A stretch of 37,766 bases of DNA from Candidatus Gastranaerophilales bacterium (GTDB lineage Bacteria > Cyanobacteriota > Vampirovibrionia > Gastranaerophilales > Gastranaerophilaceae), in the NCBI GenBank assembly GCA_944325115.1, contig CALUYX010000006.1, forward strand, positions 1 to 37,766. The letters are read 5' to 3'. The notes below the pieces were generated by a model. The model was not told the origin of the DNA, searched no databases, and was given only the letters and a program-made list of their open reading frames with translations. Positions 1-10,584 of the stretch are shown one piece after another. A program made the translations under genes and the position numbers. Position 1 is the stretch's first letter. The number at the start of each line of letters is the position of its first letter.

Positions 1-27
1 AGACCCGACATTAATAATATCGGGTCT
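1..27. terminator. Hairpin at the window edge, possible groESL terminator
   Basis: The arms AGACCCGA (1-8) and TCGGGTCT (20-27) pair perfectly around an 11-base AT-rich loop. The groESL operon is read leftward into this point, so on the minus strand any U-tract would lie before base 1 and cannot be seen. On the plus strand no T-run follows the hairpin. It is called a terminator candidate only from its position and stem. Confidence 0.4.
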
Positions 28-73
28 ATAATTATTGTCGCATTCGTCCGGCTGCAAAAAGGTACGGACTACA

Positions 74-110
74 GAAATGGTCGCCAAACACCTCGTTTGC
101 CGACCATTTC
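74..110. repeat. Large stem-loop in the groEL 3' region
   Basis: GAAATGGTCG (74-83) pairs with CGACCATTTC (101-110). Inside, CAAAC (85-89) pairs with GTTTG (95-99) around the loop ACCTC, with a single C-C mismatch between the two stems. There is no adjacent run of T long enough for a typical terminator on either strand. Its role is unknown; it could be an mRNA-stabilising 3'UTR structure of the groESL transcript. Confidence 0.6.
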
Positions 111-182
111 TTTCGCACACCTTAGCAAAACTTGTTTTTTCTAACATGGCACAAGCCACGTATGGAAAAAACTGCGTTTTGG

Positions 183-206
183 AAATTACATCATTCCCAT
201 TCCGCC
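183..206. repeat. Exact 24-bp duplicate of the groEL 3' end
   Basis: Bases 183-206 are identical to 336-359. The second copy is the genuine end of groEL: it contains the stop codon (TTA at 339-341 on the plus strand) and the codons for the terminal Gly-Met-Gly-Met-Met. Identity stops at both edges of the 24 bases. The duplicate is not attached to any reading frame and is followed at once by a CCGCC/GGCGG palindromic element. Confidence 0.85.
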
Positions 207-234
207 TGAGCAACTTCGTTGCACGGCGGCTCAG
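199..234. repeat. Short palindromic element, copy 1 (ATTCCGCCTG...CGGCGGCT)
   Basis: CCGCC (202-206) and GGCGG (225-229) bracket a small hairpin GCAAC-TTC-GTTGC (210-222). CTGAGC (206-211) can pair instead with GCTCAG (229-234). The edge words ATTCCGCCTG, GCAA and CGGCGGCT recur in the groES-groEL spacer at 2084-2147, next to a duplication there too. This suggests a small interspersed element. I do not recognise it as a named family. Confidence 0.5.
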
Positions 235-243
235 TACGGTTAC

Positions 244-281
244 TTTTTGACCCGCAAAACTCTCGTTTCACGGGTCAAAAA
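244..281. repeat. Long inverted repeat with GACCCG/CGGGTC core
   Basis: TTTTTGACCCG (244-254) is the exact reverse complement of CGGGTCAAAAA (271-281), separated by 16 bases. The T-tract precedes and the A-tract follows the stem on both strands, the reverse of an intrinsic terminator, so I do not call it one. The GGGTC/GACCC core also appears in the hairpins at 1-27 and 6662-6687. Confidence 0.65.
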
Positions 282-338
282 TTCACACACTTTTGGGTCA
301 TTCGTAATTTTTGTGCACTGCTGACGCTGCGTACAAAA

Positions 339-1988
<1,650 letters not shown>

Positions 1989-2024
1989 TTATATCTCCTT
2001 ATATTATCATTCGGTTAAAATTAC

Positions 2025-2087
2025 CAACAGTTACGTCTTTTGCTTTCTCAACGAAAGCTCAAGACTTCACTCTGTATAGGGTTATTC
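2025..2087. repeat. 63-bp direct repeat, copy A (groES-groEL spacer)
   Basis: This segment matches 2150-2212 at 62 of 63 positions; the only difference is A2033 versus G2158. It contains a stem-loop: GTCTT (2035-2039) with AAGAC (2061-2065), and GCTTTC (2042-2047) with GAAAGC (2053-2058). Copy A ends in TTATTC, which in copy B is the groES stop plus its last codon, so copy A carries a duplicated groES terminus. Confidence 0.85.
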
Positions 2088-2149
2088 CGCCTGTGCAATT
2101 AAAATTGCTTCGCTCACTTCGCTTGCGCTTCATTCGCAACGGCGGCTAA
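2084..2149. repeat. Palindromic element, copy 2 (ATTCCGCCTG...CGGCGGCT)
   Basis: The element sits exactly between the two 63-bp repeats, overlapping the last bases of copy A. CCGCC (2087-2091) and GGCGG (2141-2145) form its ends. Inside are the perfect hairpin GCAATT-AA-AATTGC (2095-2108) and a run of TTCGCT/TTGCGC-type words. Its edges share ATTCCGCCTG, GCAA and CGGCGGCT with the element at 199-234. The arrangement repeat-element-repeat looks like an insertion with target duplication. Confidence 0.5.
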
Positions 2150-2212
2150 CAACAGTTGCGTCTTTTGCTTTCTCAACGAAAGCTCAAGACTTCACTCTGT
2201 ATAGGGTTATTC
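2150..2212. repeat. 63-bp direct repeat, copy B (overlaps groES 3' end)
   Basis: This is the second copy of the repeat at 2025-2087. Its last six bases (2207-2212) are the stop codon and final Glu codon of groES, so this is probably the original locus. It has the same stem-loop at 2160-2190, placing one hairpin just after the groES stop and an identical one nearer groEL on the same mRNA. Confidence 0.85.
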
Positions 2213-2497
2213 AATGATTGCCAATACGTCTTTTACAGAGAGAATTTTATACTCAACTTCATCGATTTTTACATCTGTACCTGAATATTTTGCAAATAAA
2301 ACTTTATCCGCAACTTTAACATCCATTTCCTCTCTTGTTCCGTTGTCATTAAATTTACCGGGACCAACCGCAATTACTTCGCCTTTTTGAGGTTTTTCTT
2401 TTGCGCTGTCAGGTATAAAAATACCGCCTGATGTTTTTTCAACGTCATCGATAACTTTAATTACAATTTTGTCTGCCAACGGTTTAATTGTTGTCAT
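2207..2497 (-). CDS. groES: Co-chaperonin GroES (Hsp10)
   Basis: GroES is the heptameric lid of the GroEL folding chamber. The protein has 96 residues, the usual length, with the mobile loop ([18 protein letters not shown]) near residues 20-37 and the C-terminal KDVLAIIE. I place the start at the ATG at 2497 because GGAGG lies 7 bases upstream. A longer frame from a TTG at 2518 would translate the ribosome binding site itself and is rejected. I find no CIRCE element (TTAGCACTC-N9-GAGTGCTAA) upstream, so HrcA control is not supported by the sequence. An AT-rich segment at 2528-2600 could hold a promoter, but no convincing -35/-10 pair stands out. Confidence 0.97.
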   Translation of the reverse strand: MTTIKPLADKIVIKVIDDVEKTSGGIFIPDSAKEKPQKGEVIAVGPGKFNDNGTREEMDVKVADKVLFAKYSGTDVKIDEVEYKILSVKDVLAIIE

Positions 2498-2624
2498 GGT
2501 ATTTTCCTCCTTTTTCAACTTTATGAATAAATCATATAATCAAATTTTGCGCATGGGGGAATTGTTAACAAAAAATTAATTATTCAAAACGAATTAAAGC
2601 TTTTGAGAGGACAGAACTTTTTAT

Positions 2625-3335
2625 TTAAAAGAATCTTGAAAACACACTGTAGTATATGTATACAGCAGATAAAACCAAAAGTACGCCCATTATCTTCATA
2701 AATATTTCAGATACACCTGAAAATACACGTACTTTTTTAACAAAAGAAGTAAAGACTCCCGCAAGAACTATAATTAGCCCCTGCCCTAAAGAAAACATAA
2801 AGAGCATAAGTGCCGCATACACAAGATTAGCACTCAAAGATGCAAAACTCATAATGCCCACCAAAATTGGTGTTGAGCAAGGTGTAGCAGCAAGCGCAAA
2901 CAATGCTCCAAGAATAAAAGGGTAAATAAACAGACTATGCGCATCACCTTTTGGCATTTGCTTTACTATAACAGGCACACTAAATTGAAGCACGCCAAGT
3001 AAATTTAAACCAAAAAGCAAAATAACTGACGCAACAAAAAGAACCCAATATGAGCCGCCGATAGATACAAAGGCTCTGCCGCCAAGCGCACATATAACCC
3101 CTATTATGGTTAGAACAACCGAAAGCCCTACCACAAAAGAAACAAGCTGAAGAAAAGTCTTAAAGCCCGACTCTTCGCTATAACCCCCAACGTAACCCAC
3201 TACCATAGGTAAAACAGATAACGAACAGGGTGAGAGTGAAGCCAGCACGCCTCCTAAGAATGAAATTAAAAGAAAAATGTATGAGAACTCTTGCGTTTTA
3301 AGATACGCAGTTAAGTTTGAAACTAAAGACTCCAT
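2625..3335 (-). CDS. ccdA: CcdA-type thiol/disulfide membrane transporter
   Basis: This 236-residue protein is almost entirely hydrophobic, with about six membrane helices. It belongs to the CcdA/DsbD-transmembrane family, which carries electrons from cytoplasmic thioredoxin across the membrane to extracytoplasmic thiol proteins. The paired cysteine sites appear as SPCSLSVLP (helix 1) and ATPCSTPILVG (around helix 4), each with the family Pro-Cys. It starts 9 bases after a membrane-anchored thioredoxin-like gene, its likely redox partner. The downstream reducing pathway (cytochrome c maturation or oxidative protein repair) cannot be told from this window. Confidence 0.9.
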   Translation of the reverse strand: MESLVSNLTAYLKTQEFSYIFLLISFLGGVLASLSPCSLSVLPMVVGYVGGYSEESGFKTFLQLVSFVVGLSVVLTIIGVICALGGRAFVSIGGSYWVLFVASVILLFGLNLLGVLQFSVPVIVKQMPKGDAHSLFIYPFILGALFALAATPCSTPILVGIMSFASLSANLVYAALMLFMFSLGQGLIIVLAGVFTSFVKKVRVFSGVSEIFMKIMGVLLVLSAVYIYYSVFSRFF

Positions 3336-3344
3336 TTAAAACAC

Positions 3345-3743
3345 CTATTTAATTTTTACGACATTACTTTCTATTTCATCATCTTCAATAAAACCTTCTA
3401 CTTTTTTAAAGGTTTTTCCGTCTTTTGATTCAAAAATAAGTGTGGGAACAAGGGTGATTTTATATTTTTTAATTAATGCTTTGTTTTTATCAGTCTGCTC
3501 AGATACGTTAATCTCTTCAAAAGTTATGGCATCTTTGTAATCTTCAACGACACCCACCATTTCTTTTGAAATTTTCTTACAATCTGAGCACATAGGTGAA
3601 TAAAACTTAATAACCCTTGCTTTACCTGTTTGATTTGAAGTCATTTGTTCTTTTGCCGTTGCATCAAGCGAATTTGATTCAAAATAAGCATATAATCCCA
3701 AAGGAATCGCAAAAATTAACAATACTATAATCCAGTTTTTCAT
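3345..3743 (-). CDS. Membrane-anchored thioredoxin-fold protein
   Basis: This 132-residue protein has one N-terminal hydrophobic helix (about residues 3-20) serving as anchor or signal, then a thioredoxin fold. The redox motif is C-S-D-C (Cys52 and Cys55) in FYSPMCSDC, and a likely cis-proline follows in KITLVPTLIF. It probably sits on the outer face of the membrane and is kept reduced by the adjacent CcdA-like protein, with which it shares an operon. The ATG at 3743 is preceded by AGAGAGGTAATTTA, an acceptable SD. A strong sigma70-type promoter lies just upstream at 3772-3800. Confidence 0.85.
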   Translation of the reverse strand: MKNWIIVLLIFAIPLGLYAYFESNSLDATAKEQMTSNQTGKARVIKFYSPMCSDCKKISKEMVGVVEDYKDAITFEEINVSEQTDKNKALIKKYKITLVPTLIFESKDGKTFKKVEGFIEDDEIESNVVKIK

Positions 3744-3771
3744 TAAATTACCTCTCTATAATTACCCCTAA

Positions 3772-3800
3772 ATTATAATTGCATATTGCGAATAATTCAA
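3772..3800 (-). promoter_or_regulatory. Sigma70-type promoter of the thioredoxin-ccdA operon
   Basis: Read on the minus strand, TTGAAT (3800-3795) is followed by a 17-base spacer and a perfect TATAAT (3777-3772). Transcription would start near 3765, giving a leader of about 20 bases that contains the SD of the thioredoxin-like gene. The same -35 hexamer, TTGAAT, recurs before fliF. Confidence 0.75.
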
Positions 3801-3818
3801 TTTAACCGCTTGGGCTAA

Positions 3819-5342
3819 TTATATGTTACTTAACCCCCTAAATTGAAGAGCGCGGGCAATGTGAGATGAAGAAATATCCTTGCTTTCCTCAAGGTCTGCT
3901 ATAGTGCGTGAAATTTTTAAAATTCTTTCATAAGAACGAGCCGAGAGGTTAAATTTCGAAATTGCAAATCTCAGCATTTTTTGAGATTCGTCATCTATTT
4001 TACAGTATTTTTTAACAAGTTTTGCACTTAACTCGGAATTTGTCAAAATGCCTTCGTTTTTATACCTTTCAAGTTGGATTTTTCTTGCTTTTACTACCCT
4101 TTTTCTTATTGTTTTTGAATCCGTTTCGCTCTCACAGGTGCTTAGCAATTCATCTTCGCTTAACCTCGGGACTTCAATTTGAAGGTCAATTCTATCTAAA
4201 AGAGGACCCGAAAGACGCGAGCGGTAGCGCTTTATTTCATATTCGCTGCAAGAGCATTGTTTCTTTGGGTCGCCCAAAAAACCGCAAGGACAAGGGTTCA
4301 TTGCAGCAAGCAAAATAAAATTTGCAGGAAATTTCAAACTTCCTGACGCGCGAGAAATCGTAACAACCCCGTCTTCAAGCGGCTGCCTTAAAACCTCAAG
4401 AACCTGACGTGGAAATTCTACCATTTCATCCAAAAACAAAACCCCTCTGTGCGCAAGAGTAATTTCTCCGGGGCGAATTTTTGTACCCCCGCCTATTATA
4501 CCCACTGCAGAAGCACTGTGATGAGGAGAGCGAAAAGGTCTTTTAGAGATTAAAGGTTTATCGCAATCTATAAGTCCGCAAGCGGAATATATTTTTGTAA
4601 GCTCCATTGCCTCACTTTTCTCAAGAGGCGGCAAAATGGATAAAAAAGCCTTTGAAAGCATGGTCTTACCGGAGCCCGGGACTCCGCACATAAGGAGATT
4701 ATGCGCTCCTGAGGCTGCAATTTCAAGGGCATATTTTGCGTTTTTTTGTCCCTTAACATGTTTAAAATCTATTTCAAAATCATCTTCTATTGATAAAAAA
4801 TCATCAATTTTTTGGGTAAGGGCATGTAAATTTCCTTCGTTATTCAAAAAATTTACAAGCTCGTTTAAATTCTTTGCCCCCAGCGACTCTATACCCTCAA
4901 CAAAACTTGCTTCTTTAAGGTTTTGATAAGGAAGTATTACCCTTTTTACACCCAATTCACTTAGGGCGCAAACAATCGGCAAAATACCGCTTATTGGACG
5001 AATTGAGCCGTCAAGAGATAGCTCGCCCAAAAAAGCAGTGTTATTTGGAATATTTTTTATTATATTTTCTTTTGCCAAAATCCCAACAGCCATAGCAAGG
5101 TCGTAGCTTGTGCCTTCCTTTTTTAAATCAGCAGGGGCAAGGTTTATGACAACTTTTGTCTGGGGAAAATCATAAGAAGAATTTTTAATTGCAAGGCGCA
5201 GACGCTCTTTAGCCTCGCTAATTGCCGTATCGCCAAGTCCTATAATTGAAACTTGAGGAAGAGAATTTAGAACATCTACCTCAACATCTATTTTATATGC
5301 ATCCAGCCCGATAAGCGTTGCAGTTGTGATTTTTACTACCAT
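3819..5342 (-). CDS. YifB/ComM family Mg-chelatase-like AAA+ ATPase
   Basis: This is a hexameric AAA+ helicase-type protein of the YifB/ComM family. In some bacteria ComM drives branch migration during natural transformation; its role here is unproven. The N-terminal Lon-protease-like ChlI domain (about residues 1-170) precedes an ATPase core with Walker A GVPGSGKT and Walker B LFLDEM. A zinc-like Cys cluster follows (NPCPCGFLGDPKKQCSCS), then a C-terminal Mg_chelatase_C segment. From the ATG at 5342 the protein has 507 residues. A GTG at 5363 would extend it by 7 codons but would place the TATAAT promoter box inside the gene. There is no SD; the -10 box ends 6 bases before the ATG, so translation is probably leaderless. 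Confidence 0.93.
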   Translation of the reverse strand: MVVKITTATLIGLDAYKIDVEVDVLNSLPQVSIIGLGDTAISEAKERLRLAIKNSSYDFPQTKVVINLAPADLKKEGTSYDLAMAVGILAKENIIKNIPNNTAFLGELSLDGSIRPISGILPIVCALSELGVKRVILPYQNLKEASFVEGIESLGAKNLNELVNFLNNEGNLHALTQKIDDFLSIEDDFEIDFKHVKGQKNAKYALEIAASGAHNLLMCGVPGSGKTMLSKAFLSILPPLEKSEAMELTKIYSACGLIDCDKPLISKRPFRSPHHSASAVGIIGGGTKIRPGEITLAHRGVLFLDEMVEFPRQVLEVLRQPLEDGVVTISRASGSLKFPANFILLAAMNPCPCGFLGDPKKQCSCSEYEIKRYRSRLSGPLLDRIDLQIEVPRLSEDELLSTCESETDSKTIRKRVVKARKIQLERYKNEGILTNSELSAKLVKKYCKIDDESQKMLRFAISKFNLSARSYERILKISRTIADLEESKDISSSHIARALQFRGLSNI

Positions 5343-5348
5343 AGCTAG

Positions 5349-5357
5349 ATTATAGCA
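5349..5357 (-). promoter_or_regulatory. Extended -10 promoter, leaderless start of the yifB-type gene
   Basis: On the minus strand TGC-TATAAT forms an extended -10 box (TGnTATAAT). The last base of the hexamer is at 5349. If that base is -7, transcription begins at 5342, exactly the A of the ATG. No Shine-Dalgarno sequence exists between the two. A weak TTAACA lies 15 bases upstream of the -10. Confidence 0.65.
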
Positions 5358-5449
5358 CAACACAAGACCTGTTAATTTTTTGTTACAAATTTAAAAATAA
5401 TGTCAATATTTAATCTGCTTTGACTTAGTTAAAGAGGAAAGGGATAGAA

Positions 5450-6310
5450 ATGATTAACGGAATTGGTCAATTAGGAAAAGTTTTACCAAAATATCATATA
5501 CACGCAAAAAGGAGCGCTCTTAAACCCTTAAAAAGCGACTGTTTTGTAAAAACTGCAAAAACAAAAGCAAAAGAAGGTGTGCTGCAAAAAGCGAAAGAAA
5601 AAATAATCCAAGAAATTAAAGATAATGACATAGAATACGGCTTTATAATCGGCAAAAACGGAGAAATACTTGCACAATGCAAGGGTAACAAAAAATCTTG
5701 CAGTTTTGATTCAAGAAAAATCGCACCCGGCTCAAAGCTTCTTCATGGACACCCAAAAGCACTGCCCTTATCAAGTGCGGATATAGCCATGCTAATATCA
5801 ACACCTGCAGGTTCACAAGAAGCAATAATGCGTGATGGTAAATTTTCAAGAATGATAAAAGAAATTCCAAACGATGGTATTGGCGAATATCAAAAATTGT
5901 ATTGCGACTTAGAAAAAGAATTAAACATAATGGCGCTTGATAAACTCAAAATAGACTACAAGCCCAATCTTGATGATGCCGCACAAGTAGGCAAGGATTA
6001 CCTTGCAAATGTAGTTATGTTACCATACGCACAAGAAATGAGCAATGACAATGTTCTTGAATTTCTTGCAAATTTTGGAATAAATACAAAAGATGAACCT
6101 GAAAAAATAATTCAAAAATTAAAAGAAATGATGTTCTTCCAATTGCTGTCCAATCCTGATAAATACGACAAAATTCACAACTGCATAATTGAAAATAACG
6201 ATGCCATACAAAAGTTCTTAGACACCAAAGAAGGCGCAATTTTAAGACATGAATTTGCAAAAAAAATTTCAAGAAAATATAATCTGAAATACAAAACAAA
6301 TTTATTTTAA
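5450..6310 (+). CDS. Unrecognised protein with JAMM-like HxHP...D signature
   Basis: I do not recognise this 286-residue protein. The segment at about 60-135 looks like a JAB/JAMM (RadC/MPN-like) metallo-isopeptidase fold. Glu62 begins a beta-strand (EYGFIIGKNGEIL), then H-G-H-P (His99 and His101) and, after PLSSA, Asp111 (DIAML). The spacing His-x-His-x6-Ser-x2-Asp is one residue shorter than the classic JAMM motif with x7. The remainder (150-286) is charged and helical. There is no signal peptide or membrane helix. A strong SD (AGAGGAAAGGGATAGAA-ATG) supports the start. The gene is divergent from yifB and is followed by a small Cys-rich gene. The function could be a peptidase, a deubiquitinase-like effector or a conflict-system protein; this is inference only. 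Confidence 0.8.
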   Translation: MINGIGQLGKVLPKYHIHAKRSALKPLKSDCFVKTAKTKAKEGVLQKAKEKIIQEIKDNDIEYGFIIGKNGEILAQCKGNKKSCSFDSRKIAPGSKLLHGHPKALPLSSADIAMLISTPAGSQEAIMRDGKFSRMIKEIPNDGIGEYQKLYCDLEKELNIMALDKLKIDYKPNLDDAAQVGKDYLANVVMLPYAQEMSNDNVLEFLANFGINTKDEPEKIIQKLKEMMFFQLLSNPDKYDKIHNCIIENNDAIQKFLDTKEGAILRHEFAKKISRKYNLKYKTNLF

Positions 6311-6386
6311 AAAAGCGCAAAAAAAATTTTTCACAAGTTTTATACACGAGCGTGTTAAGAAGTAGAAGTAATAGAAAGGTGTTGTT

Positions 6387-6653
6387 ATGAATTTATCTAC
6401 TATTAGAGCAAACTTTACTTTTGGCAGATTACCCAAACTTGAAGATGGTCATGAATGGGCAAAAGACCCTGGTTGTCCCGAATGTGGTTTATACCCCAGG
6501 TCTAAATTCGAAAGAACTCCGGTTGCTGACGAATTTAGAAGACCGGAAACCATTAAAGTAGTATGCAAAGAACCTGACGATTGCCCAGAAGGATATCATG
6601 TCGATTACACAGACGACAACAGAAGAATCTTTGTTTCAAACCACAAAGGATAG
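6387..6653 (+). CDS. Small four-cysteine protein of unknown function
   Basis: This 88-residue soluble protein carries C30-x2-C33 in GCPECG and C60-x5-C66 in VCKEPDDCPEG, a pattern that could bind one zinc ion. The C-terminal half is acidic and aromatic (EGYHVDYTDDNRR). I know of no family for it. The ATG at 6387 is preceded by AGAAAGGTGTTGTT, a fair SD. It lies 76 bases after the JAMM-like gene on the same strand, and a strong terminator follows immediately, so the two genes may form one transcription unit. Confidence 0.7.
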   Translation: MNLSTIRANFTFGRLPKLEDGHEWAKDPGCPECGLYPRSKFERTPVADEFRRPETIKVVCKEPDDCPEGYHVDYTDDNRRIFVSNHKG

Positions 6654-6661
6654 AACAAATT

Positions 6662-6687
6662 AAAAACGGGTCATATGACCCGTTTTT

Positions 6688-6689
<2 letters not shown>
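6662..6689. terminator. Bidirectional intrinsic terminator
   Basis: AAAAACGGGTCAT (6662-6674) is the exact reverse complement of ATGACCCGTTTTT (6675-6687), giving a 13-bp stem with A-tract before and T-tract after on both strands. It serves the small Cys-rich gene from the left and gyrB from the right. The gyrB stop codon (6688-6690) falls at the start of the A-tract on the minus strand. Confidence 0.9.
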
Positions 6690-9174
<2,485 letters not shown>

Positions 9175-9211
9175 CTACTACAAAAAAGCACCTGTGCAAA
9201 TTTTTAAATAC

Positions 9212-9239
9212 TTGAAATTAAAAATGTTTAGCTAATAAT
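9212..9239 (+). promoter_or_regulatory. Promoter of trkAH giving a leaderless transcript
   Basis: TTGAAA (9212-9217) and AATAAT (9234-9239) are separated by 16 bases. If the last base of the -10 is -7, transcription starts at 9246, one base before the trkA ATG. There is no SD between the -10 box and the ATG. The -10 is one base off consensus, so the exact register is uncertain. Confidence 0.5.
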
Positions 9240-9246
9240 TATACAT

Positions 9247-10584
9247 ATGAAAATAATTATCTACGGCGCAAATGAAACAGGCTCGGTTATAGCTGCGGAA
9301 TTTTTTGAAGACCACGATATTATTGTAATCGACCCCGATGCAAAAAGTCTTGAAAAGTTTAATAATCTTGATTTGACTACAATGTGCGCCGATGCGTCAA
9401 ACATTAATATTTTGCGTGAAGCAGACATTAAAAACTGTGATGTCTTTATCGCCTGTACAAATATTGATGAGGGCAACATTGTTGCTTGTTTAATGGCAAA
9501 ACAACTATCAAGCGCTACAACGGTTTGTTTTGTTTCAAAAAAAGAATGCAGAGATTCTCTAAGAGCTATACGTGAAGAGCACAATAAAAATTATGCTCTC
9601 TATATTGATAACGTCATATGGCCCGAAAGACTTCTGACGCACGAAATTTTAAGGATAATAACAGTACCTGACGCGGTAGATGTTGAATATTTTTCAAACG
9701 GAAGAGCTAAACTGCTTGAGTACAGAATAAAAGAAAATTCCACCCTTAAAAACAAAAAACTCAAAGATTGCCCCTTTAACGATGAAACACTTGTAGTCGG
9801 TATCGTAAGAGATGAAGAGCTTTTTATTCCCAACGGAAACAGTGAATTTATGGTGGGCGACAAAGCTATTTTTATGGGAACGCCCGACGCGCTTGACAAT
9901 ACAGCGGGACAGTTTTTTATAGAAGAAAACAACCTGAAAAGCGTTGCAATTATTGGCGGCGGTTCCGTAGGTTACGAACTTGCAAAAAGCCTTGAGAGTA
10001 CAAAACTAAAAATTAAACTTATTGAAAACGACTACACAAGGTGCGAATTTTTATCCCAAAATCTTAAAAAAACCCTTGTACTGAATGCAGACGGCACAAA
10101 CCTTGAACTGCTTGAGCAAGAAGACATAGGAGATAGCGACGTTGCAATTTGTGTTACAAATAATGATGAAAAAAATCTTTTATGCTCTTTGCTTGTAAAA
10201 CAATTAGGCGTCAAAAGGGCAATTACAAGAGTAGGACAGCTTGCAACGGCAACACTTTTTGAAAAAGTAGGTGTTGACGTTGCAATTTCACCAAGAGAAG
10301 CTGCCGTAAACGAAATTAAAAACAGAATAATAGAATCCCATGCAGGAATTTTGGCAACGGTTGAGAGAGGACTGGCTGAAATTCTTGAACTAAAGATAAG
10401 AGAAGATTTTGAAAACACGGCTCTTATGAACTTAAAACTGCCATCAAGAGCAGTTATAGCCATAATTGAAAGAGCAGGAAAAGTAATTATTCCAAAAGGT
10501 CAAACACTTATAAAATCAGGCGATAATCTTTTAATATTCACTAAATCACAAGATGTCGCAGCTATTAAGGACTTCTTTAGATAA
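9247..10584 (+). CDS. trkA: Trk potassium uptake regulatory protein TrkA
   Basis: TrkA is the cytosolic, nucleotide-binding ring that gates the TrkH potassium channel. The 445-residue protein has the full duplicated layout: RCK_N Rossmann domain with GANETG near residue 8, first RCK_C, second RCK_N with IIGGGSVGYELA near residue 236, and second RCK_C ending near 445. Both Rossmann motifs look able to bind NAD(H) or ATP/ADP. Its stop overlaps the trkH start (TAATG), so the two are translationally coupled. No SD precedes the ATG, and a promoter box ends 7 bases upstream. Confidence 0.95.
   Translation: MKIIIYGANETGSVIAAEFFEDHDIIVIDPDAKSLEKFNNLDLTTMCADASNINILREADIKNCDVFIACTNIDEGNIVACLMAKQLSSATTVCFVSKKECRDSLRAIREEHNKNYALYIDNVIWPERLLTHEILRIITVPDAVDVEYFSNGRAKLLEYRIKENSTLKNKKLKDCPFNDETLVVGIVRDEELFIPNGNSEFMVGDKAIFMGTPDALDNTAGQFFIEENNLKSVAIIGGGSVGYELAKSLESTKLKIKLIENDYTRCEFLSQNLKKTLVLNADGTNLELLEQEDIGDSDVAICVTNNDEKNLLCSLLVKQLGVKRAITRVGQLATATLFEKVGVDVAISPREAAVNEIKNRIIESHAGILATVERGLAEILELKIREDFENTALMNLKLPSRAVIAIIERAGKVIIPKGQTLIKSGDNLLIFTKSQDVAAIKDFFR

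Larger units (their letters stand above)
28..338. other. Non-coding, hairpin-rich region downstream of groEL
   Basis: I see no credible gene here. Reading frames across it have no ribosome binding site and run through palindromes. It holds a 10+5 bp stem-loop (74-110), a palindromic element beginning CCGCCTG (202-234), an 11-bp stem TTTTTGACCCG/CGGGTCAAAAA (244-254 and 271-281), and a stem GTAATTTT/AAAATTAC (304-311 and 335-342) whose right arm overlaps the groEL stop codon. Bases 183-206 repeat the last 21 bases of groEL plus 3 flanking bases. The stretch looks like an accumulation of small palindromes, or like structured 3'UTR of the groESL mRNA. Confidence 0.6.

Noticed and set aside
35-250. 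71-codon open frame in the region after groEL
   Set aside because: It has no ribosome binding site, crosses three palindromes and the duplicated groEL end, and its protein shows no recognisable motif.
244-281. Inverted repeat as an intrinsic terminator
   Set aside because: The T-run precedes the stem and the A-run follows it on both strands, the wrong way round for a terminator.
2025-2212. Two-unit repeat as a CRISPR remnant
   Set aside because: The repeats are 63 bases, occur only twice, include the groES stop codon and flank a palindrome, not a spacer. No cas gene is present.
2498-2518. TTG start extending GroES by seven residues
   Set aside because: The extension (KKEENT) is the translated Shine-Dalgarno region. 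The ATG at 2497 has that GGAGG at the right distance.
2498-2624. CIRCE/HrcA operator before groES
   Set aside because: I looked for TTAGCACTC-N9-GAGTGCTAA or close variants and found none.
9192-9201. GCACCTGTGC palindrome between gyrB and trkA as a LexA box
   Set aside because: It matches neither the cyanobacterial nor the Gram-positive LexA consensus, and a 10-base palindrome can occur by chance.
10032-10463. 143-codon minus-strand frame inside trkA
   Set aside because: It is a shadow of the trkA coding frame with low-complexity Ser-rich translation and no start signals. Similar antisense frames in yifB (4022-4318), fliI (29000-29377) and S1 (27866-28210) were rejected for the same reason.
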